From positions 1 to 18,612 of the forward strand of contig JOTC01000011.1 in NCBI GenBank assembly GCA_000746705.1: DNA of 18,612 nt, written 5' to 3'. A program made the position numbers and the translations under genes. The notes under the pieces were generated by a model, which saw only the letters and a list, made by a program, of their open reading frames with translations, was not told the origin of the DNA and searched no databases. Numbering within the stretch: position 1 is the first letter of the stretch; every line of letters begins with the position of its first letter. This document shows, piece after piece, positions 15,241 through 18,612 of this stretch. This stretch comes from Marine Group I thaumarchaeote SCGC AAA799-O18. GTDB lineage: Archaea > Thermoproteota > Nitrososphaeria > Nitrososphaerales > Nitrosopumilaceae.

Positions 15241-15354
15241 TCAGTCCGTATCTTTAGATGGTCTAGCAATATCACGTAAATCCTTTACAAGAAGCCGTAA
15301 GCAACGTCTGCAACACCACCAATACCTGCCGTTGCATTTTGGCTCATCATCCAT
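15241..15354 (-). CDS. Cysteine-rich 37-aa microprotein
   Basis: A short frame reading ATG at 15354 to TGA at 15241-15243. It begins MDDEPKCNGRYWWCCRRC, then a basic amphipathic stretch (LRLLVKDLRDIARPSKDTD). Cysteines at 7, 14, 15 and 18 could bind one metal ion. Support for reality: a TATA-like motif 21-35 bases upstream identical to that of the neighbouring 43-aa gene at exactly the same distance from ATG, tight 4-base spacing to the next gene, and a hydrophilic, well-formed composition unlike a random frame. An alternative overlapping frame (15285-15350) is weaker. Function unknown. Confidence 0.55.
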   Translation of the reverse strand: MDDEPKCNGRYWWCCRRCLRLLVKDLRDIARPSKDTD

Positions 15355-15374
15355 AACGTTCTCAGATAATTCCT

Positions 15375-15389
15375 ATTGATTAAATTTTA
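15375..15389 (-). promoter_or_regulatory. Promoter copy 1 of a duplicated element (37-aa gene)
   Basis: The plus strand reads ATTGATTAAATTTTA; the minus-strand element contains TTTAAT. It spans 21-35 bases upstream of the ATG at 15354, in the TATA position for a leaderless mRNA. The identical 15 bases occur at 15554-15568. Confidence 0.6.
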
Positions 15390-15401
15390 GTCCCTAAGAA
15401 A

Positions 15402-15533
15402 TTATGGAGTATTAGCCTGCCATTCGCTTGTTTGTAGATACAAAATTATGCCTGAGATGATAAACGCAGCTATTATTGCGATTCCTCGTAAATTAACAAT
15501 TTTTTCCTCATCTTCATCATCCTCATCTGTCAT
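15402..15533 (-). CDS. 43-aa single-pass membrane microprotein with acidic N-terminus
   Basis: ATG at 15533 to TAA at 15402-15404. Residues 1-11 are strongly acidic (MTDEDDEDEEK), followed by a short basic/polar turn and a hydrophobic helix of about 16-18 residues (GIAIIAAFIISGIILYL, residues 17-33), then a polar tail QTSEWQANTP. This is the layout of a small single-pass membrane protein. The ATG is preceded at 21-35 bases by a 15-base promoter motif identical to the one before the 37-aa gene. It begins 36 bases after the stop of the aldo/keto reductase gene. No family recognised; it may be a subunit or regulator of a membrane complex, which is speculation. Confidence 0.65.
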   Translation of the reverse strand: MTDEDDEDEEKIVNLRGIAIIAAFIISGIILYLQTSEWQANTP

Positions 15534-15553
15534 AATGTCTTAGGATGATTCTA

Positions 15554-15568
15554 ATTGATTAAATTTTA
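15554..15568 (-). promoter_or_regulatory. Promoter copy 2 of a duplicated element (43-aa gene)
   Basis: The same 15 bases as at 15375-15389, again 21-35 bases upstream of an ATG (15533). It sits immediately after the aldo/keto reductase stop codon (15570-15572), so this gene likely starts a new transcription unit rather than belonging to the upstream operon. Confidence 0.65.
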
Positions 15569-15569
15569 T

Positions 15570-16571
15570 CTACTGAACTGTAGCCTTTAGTTCATAGGGA
15601 GATTCTTTCCACCAGCTGTTATACAAATCGTCAATCTCTTTCATGTCAGAACTGTTGATGTAGTTTCCATCAGACATTGCGGCAAATTTTTCGATTTCCT
15701 CCTCGCTGATGACTGTTGGCAATACAGATGAGATTGGATTCTTTGAGATGATGAACTTTATTGCAAGTTCTATGATGCTAAGATCATTTCTTTCCGCTAT
15801 TGGGCGGAGCTGCTCCACTTTTTTCAGTGATGCCTTAATCCATTCGCCCTTACGAACGGAGCGATGGTCCTTTTCGTCAATCTTTGTATCTGCATCAACC
15901 TTGCCGGTCAGTATTCCTGAGGCATCTGGAACTCGAACTAGTATGCCAACGTCCTTCTCTGCGCCCCTTTCAATAAGCTCGTTACCCGGTGTCTGCTCTA
16001 AAATATTGTAAACTGTTTGTACTGCACTGACATTTTTCCTTTCCATAGCCTCAATTCCTTCTTCCGTCCAGCCGATTGCAGGACCTAATGCTACTTGGTA
16101 TGTTTTGATCTTTCTGTCACCAATCAAGCCATCAAGCGTTTGGAAGATTGTATCATCGTGAATATGTCTCAGTTTTGGATTGTGTAAACCATAAACATCG
16201 ATATAATCAGTCTGTAATCTGGTTAGGCTGTTTTTTAGTGCATTGTTTGTGAACTCTGCATCAAACCTTTGTGGCAGTTCCTTGTGACCAATCTGATCAA
16301 CGTTTTCAAAATCATAGCTGTACTTTGTTGAAATGACAACTTCATTGCGCATTCCGGAAAAAACTTCCCCTATCAGTTTCTCACTTTTTCCCTTTCCATA
16401 CATGTCGGCGGTTTCAAAAAAGTTGATTCCAACGTCATATGCTTTCTTGAGCATTCTTTTTGCCTCGTCTTCCTCAATCTCTTTTCCCCACCAGTTTAGC
16501 GCTATTGTCCACGCGCCAAATCCGATCTCAGAAACTTTGATTCCACTTTTTCCTAATTTCTTGTATTTCAT
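15570..16571 (-). CDS. Aldo/keto reductase
   Basis: A 333-residue TIM-barrel NADPH-dependent oxidoreductase acting on carbonyl compounds of unknown identity. Family marks are KLGKSGIKVSEIGFGAW at the N-terminus, the region around Tyr58 (MYGKGKSEKLIGEV), catalytic Lys83 (VVISTK), His130 (DVYGLHNPKL), QTVYNILEQ and the cofactor-binding C-terminal AIKFIISKNPISSVLPTV. The tetrad position normally held by Asp (FDTA) is Glu here (FFETADMYG, Glu53), with Asp56 three residues on. Last gene of the sufC operon, 12 bases after DUF1802. Closest in style to the voltage-gated-channel-beta-like or YajO/YghZ group; the physiological substrate cannot be named. Confidence 0.92.
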   Translation of the reverse strand: MKYKKLGKSGIKVSEIGFGAWTIALNWWGKEIEEDEAKRMLKKAYDVGINFFETADMYGKGKSEKLIGEVFSGMRNEVVISTKYSYDFENVDQIGHKELPQRFDAEFTNNALKNSLTRLQTDYIDVYGLHNPKLRHIHDDTIFQTLDGLIGDRKIKTYQVALGPAIGWTEEGIEAMERKNVSAVQTVYNILEQTPGNELIERGAEKDVGILVRVPDASGILTGKVDADTKIDEKDHRSVRKGEWIKASLKKVEQLRPIAERNDLSIIELAIKFIISKNPISSVLPTVISEEEIEKFAAMSDGNYINSSDMKEIDDLYNSWWKESPYELKATVQ

Positions 16572-16583
16572 TATTATTTCTCT

Positions 16584-17243
16584 TTAGTATACGTCAGTCC
16601 AACCATTTTTTCCTGACAGTGGTGTACCTCCAACAATATCACTAAACTCTTCGATTTTTGCATCTAGTTTTTCATGGATCAAAACTGCATCGTTATTTTC
16701 TATAGATTCTATCAGCAACCGAGTATTAGATGCATCTTGTCCTTCCCATTCTTGTAAATCTATCCATGATTTACATCCGTTATATTCAGGCAATACAGGA
16801 ATTTCAAACCCCGGTACTTTATAGACTTTCAAAAACAATACTTTCATTGGTTTTTCAGGAAGCCATTCAATTCTTTCCTTGACATAAGAATCACTCAATA
16901 TGTGAAACCGTGACAGTTCATTTATTGTGTCTTCAGAATGAATGTTATTTTCATATACAACTCTAGCCCAACAATCCAGCATGTTAAATCCATCACTTGG
17001 TTTGTTGGATAAAGCATTGTCCAAATGTTTATGAAATTCTGGTTTGATGTGTTTCTTTTCTTGATGTTCAAAAGTTGGAAATAAAAAAAATCTGCTCCTT
17101 TTATCACCGACTACAAAGCCGGATGAATCTTCTAGAATTCCTCCTTTTCTCAAAAGTACAGTTTGATCTCCAGCTTTCAGTGCATTAACAATACTTGCCC
17201 ATTCCTTTAATGTGGGCGGATATTTTGTACGCAATAACATCAT
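16584..17243 (-). CDS. DUF1802 family protein
   Basis: Matches the DUF1802 layout: PPTLKEWASIVNALKAGDQTVLLRKGGI near the N-terminus (read in two parts: TLKEWASIVNALKAG and QTVLLRKGGI), then a FLFPTFEHQ block, and later a WLPEKPMKVLFLKVYKV block and an ING-free acidic C-terminus. The function of the family is unknown. The chosen ATG at 17243 overlaps the stop of the Cld-like gene as ATGA and gives 219 residues. An upstream ATG at 17285 in the same frame would overlap the preceding gene by 46 bases and is less likely. It lies between a HemQ-like gene and an aldo/keto reductase in the sufC operon. Confidence 0.82.
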   Translation of the reverse strand: MMLLRTKYPPTLKEWASIVNALKAGDQTVLLRKGGILEDSSGFVVGDKRSRFFLFPTFEHQEKKHIKPEFHKHLDNALSNKPSDGFNMLDCWARVVYENNIHSEDTINELSRFHILSDSYVKERIEWLPEKPMKVLFLKVYKVPGFEIPVLPEYNGCKSWIDLQEWEGQDASNTRLLIESIENNDAVLIHEKLDAKIEEFSDIVGGTPLSGKNGWTDVY

Positions 17244-17917
17244 CCCAAGCTTGTAATTATTGGAACTATATCCTTTTTCACGCAAGTAATCATTGGTGTG
17301 TCAACTGCAACATGTGCAGATACTGGAGTCTGTCTTAGATCCATGATTAGGTTTTGAAAGTCACGTAAATCATCACACTCAAACGCTAGCATGAAATCCT
17401 GATCACCTATTCCAAATGAATATGTTGTATTCAGCGTAACCTGAGGGTATTTCTCACTTACATTGATGTGTTGATCCATCATTTTCTGTCTTTGTTCTTG
17501 TGGTAAGAGATACCATTCTCTTGTCTTGGTAAATGGATATACTATTACATATTTTTGTGGCTCATTGCCTAAAACAAATGATGGGAGAGTTCCCTTTCTT
17601 GCATATGTAGATGATCTTGTACAGGAAAGATAAACTCTTGACGGTATGATGTATTTTCCAAAGACTGTCAGGTAAAGTTTTGACATTACATCTTGAATTT
17701 CCTCTACCGTCTCGGCTGCAAACCAAAACAGAAACTCTGCATCATCACGCAAGCCTAGTGTTGAGTATGATCTAAATTTTATTCCAGAATTAATAATTAC
17801 ATTTTCAACTTCTTTGGCAGACTCTTCTTTTGCTAAATCCGCCATCCATCTCCATTTAGGATCAATCTTAAAGAATGAAAAATTAAAAAAATATTGTTCG
17901 TTATCTGTTGCTTCCAA
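17240..17917 (-). CDS. Chlorite-dismutase-superfamily protein, possibly coproheme decarboxylase (HemQ/ChdC-like)
   Basis: A 225-residue member of the Cld/HemQ family, which bind heme or coproheme. Marks are FFNFSFFKIDPKWRW, SYSTLGLRDDAEFLFWF, VYPFTKTREWYLLP, MMDQHINVSEKYPQV, NTTYSFGIGDQDFMLAFE and a final DTPMITC. The tyrosine used for radical decarboxylation in ChdC corresponds to Tyr127, the propionate-contacting lysine to Lys131, and the proximal heme His to His150. The distal arginine that marks true chlorite dismutases is not obvious, which favours ChdC-like chemistry. With AhbAB in the same window it could finish heme synthesis from coproheme. Residue matching is from memory of the family. 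The gene starts 3 bases after the sufC stop. Confidence 0.85.
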   Translation of the reverse strand: MEATDNEQYFFNFSFFKIDPKWRWMADLAKEESAKEVENVIINSGIKFRSYSTLGLRDDAEFLFWFAAETVEEIQDVMSKLYLTVFGKYIIPSRVYLSCTRSSTYARKGTLPSFVLGNEPQKYVIVYPFTKTREWYLLPQEQRQKMMDQHINVSEKYPQVTLNTTYSFGIGDQDFMLAFECDDLRDFQNLIMDLRQTPVSAHVAVDTPMITCVKKDIVPIITSLG

Positions 17918-17920
17918 TGT

Positions 17921-18612
17921 TTAGTCAGATTTCTTTTCTAATACCCAATCATAACCTTTTTCCTCAAGTTTACCAGCAAGAGAGGAATCACCACTCTTCA
18001 GGATTTTTCCTTCAGCAAAAACATGAACAAAATCAAGCTTGTCCAAGTAATTTAAAATCCTTGCATAATGAGTAATCAGTATAGTTGTTGTGTTTTTATC
18101 AAATGTTTTGCTGATTGCTTTTGCAACTGCCTGGACAGAGTCTATGTCCAAGCCTGAATCTGGCTCGTCCAATATCGAAACTTTTGGTTTTAGTACAGTC
18201 ATCTGTAATACCTCAGATCTCTTTTTTTCACCACCTGAAAACCCCTCATTCAAATATCTTGACAGAAACTCATCCTTTAATCCAACATCGTTAACATTCT
18301 CTTTAAGATATTTCTGAAATTCTCTTACAGTGATGAAGACCTCACGCTCATCGTCTTTAAGCGCCTTGCTTAATGCATTGTATGATGTCCTTAGAAAATG
18401 AGAAAAACCTACGCCTGAAACCTCAGTTGGATACTGAAAGCCCAGAAACAATCCTTTTTTTGCCCTTTGATCAGTTTTTAATTTTAAAACGCTTTCTCCA
18501 TCTAACAAGATATCTCCCTTTGTGACTTGGTATTTTGGATGACCGAGTAATGTATACGCTAATGTGCTTTTTCCAGATCCATTTGGACCCATAATTGCAT
18601 GAACTTCGCCGG
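17921..18612 (-). CDS. sufC: SufC, ATPase of the SufBCD complex, 5' end outside window
   Basis: ABC-type ATPase without a membrane partner; it powers Fe-S assembly on SufB-SufD. The frame is open to the window edge: GEVHAI precedes the internal Met, so about 26 residues are missing. Motifs: Walker A GPNGSGKST, Q-loop FLGFQYPTEVSGV, signature SGGEKKR, Walker B SILDEPDSGLDID, H-loop THYARIL. The combination EPDSGLDID and VSGVGFSHFLR is SufC-specific. It lies 12 kb from sufB/D/S/U and on the opposite strand, leading an operon with the Cld-like protein. Confidence 0.95.
   Translation of the reverse strand, partial: GEVHAIMGPNGSGKSTLAYTLLGHPKYQVTKGDILLDGESVLKLKTDQRAKKGLFLGFQYPTEVSGVGFSHFLRTSYNALSKALKDDEREVFITVREFQKYLKENVNDVGLKDEFLSRYLNEGFSGGEKKRSEVLQMTVLKPKVSILDEPDSGLDIDSVQAVAKAISKTFDKNTTTILITHYARILNYLDKLDFVHVFAEGKILKSGDSSLAGKLEEKGYDWVLEKKSD

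Noticed and set aside
15237..15275. GTG start at 15275 for the small helical protein
   Set aside because: It overlaps the upstream 37-aa frame, and no TATA lies 25-28 bases before it.
15285..15350. Alternative 21-codon frame (MMSQNATAGIGG...) overlapping the 37-aa gene
   Set aside because: It starts 4 bases further from the promoter motif, is shorter, and leaves no coupling to the next gene. The 37-aa frame fits the duplicated promoter spacing exactly. Not fully excluded.
17243..17285. N-terminal extension of the DUF1802 protein from ATG 17285
   Set aside because: It would overlap the Cld-like gene by 46 bases, and the added residues do not match the domain start. The ATGA overlap start at 17243 is preferred.
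1..18612. CRISPR arrays or insertion sequences
   Set aside because: No regularly spaced repeats, transposase genes or terminal inverted repeats were found by eye.

Overview
The window comes from an AT-rich archaeal chromosome, most likely an ammonia-oxidising thaumarchaeon of the Nitrosopumilus/Nitrosotenuis type. The evidence is an intron-containing tRNA-Leu, an archaeal-type phosphoglycerate kinase, a two-domain siroheme decarboxylase, small genes with no bacterial look, and many genes whose start codon lies about 26-28 bases after a TATA box, which implies leaderless mRNAs (two with TTG starts). The species assignment is inference.

Layout. 1-1433: end of a tetrapyrrole operon, cobA (cut by the window edge) followed by hemD, which carries an in-frame TAA at codon 17. 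1485-6357: an Fe-S assembly operon sufB-sufD-sufS-sufU plus a small zinc-ribbon protein. 6347-9424: pgk, a PAP2 phosphatase, a small unknown gene, msrA and a single-domain OB-fold protein. 9485-9585: tRNA-Leu(CAA) with a 16-nt intron. 9661-10281: a DedA/VTT-like membrane protein. 10289-13523: a minus-strand tetrapyrrole operon (siroheme synthase N-domain homologue, hemA, hemB, unknown 103-aa gene). Its first gene has lost its nucleotide-binding N-terminus to a stop codon and a frameshifting deletion. 13605-14627: a divergent ahbA-ahbB fusion (siroheme decarboxylase). 14666-15052: an HNH protein. 15057-15533: three very small minus-strand genes, two of them too short for ordinary gene calling and each preceded by a copy of the same promoter. 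15570-18612: a minus-strand operon sufC (cut by the window edge), chlorite-dismutase/HemQ-like, DUF1802, aldo/keto reductase.

How the genes fit together: two themes dominate, Fe-S cluster assembly (SufB, D, S, U and C) and heme/siroheme synthesis (HemA, HemB, HemD, CobA, precorrin-2 dehydrogenase, AhbAB and a possible terminal decarboxylase of the Cld family). The set is consistent with the siroheme-dependent route, possibly finished by a ChdC-like enzyme. The most unusual observations are the two separate lesions in this one pathway (hemD and the precorrin-2 dehydrogenase gene) and the pair of tiny genes with duplicated promoters.
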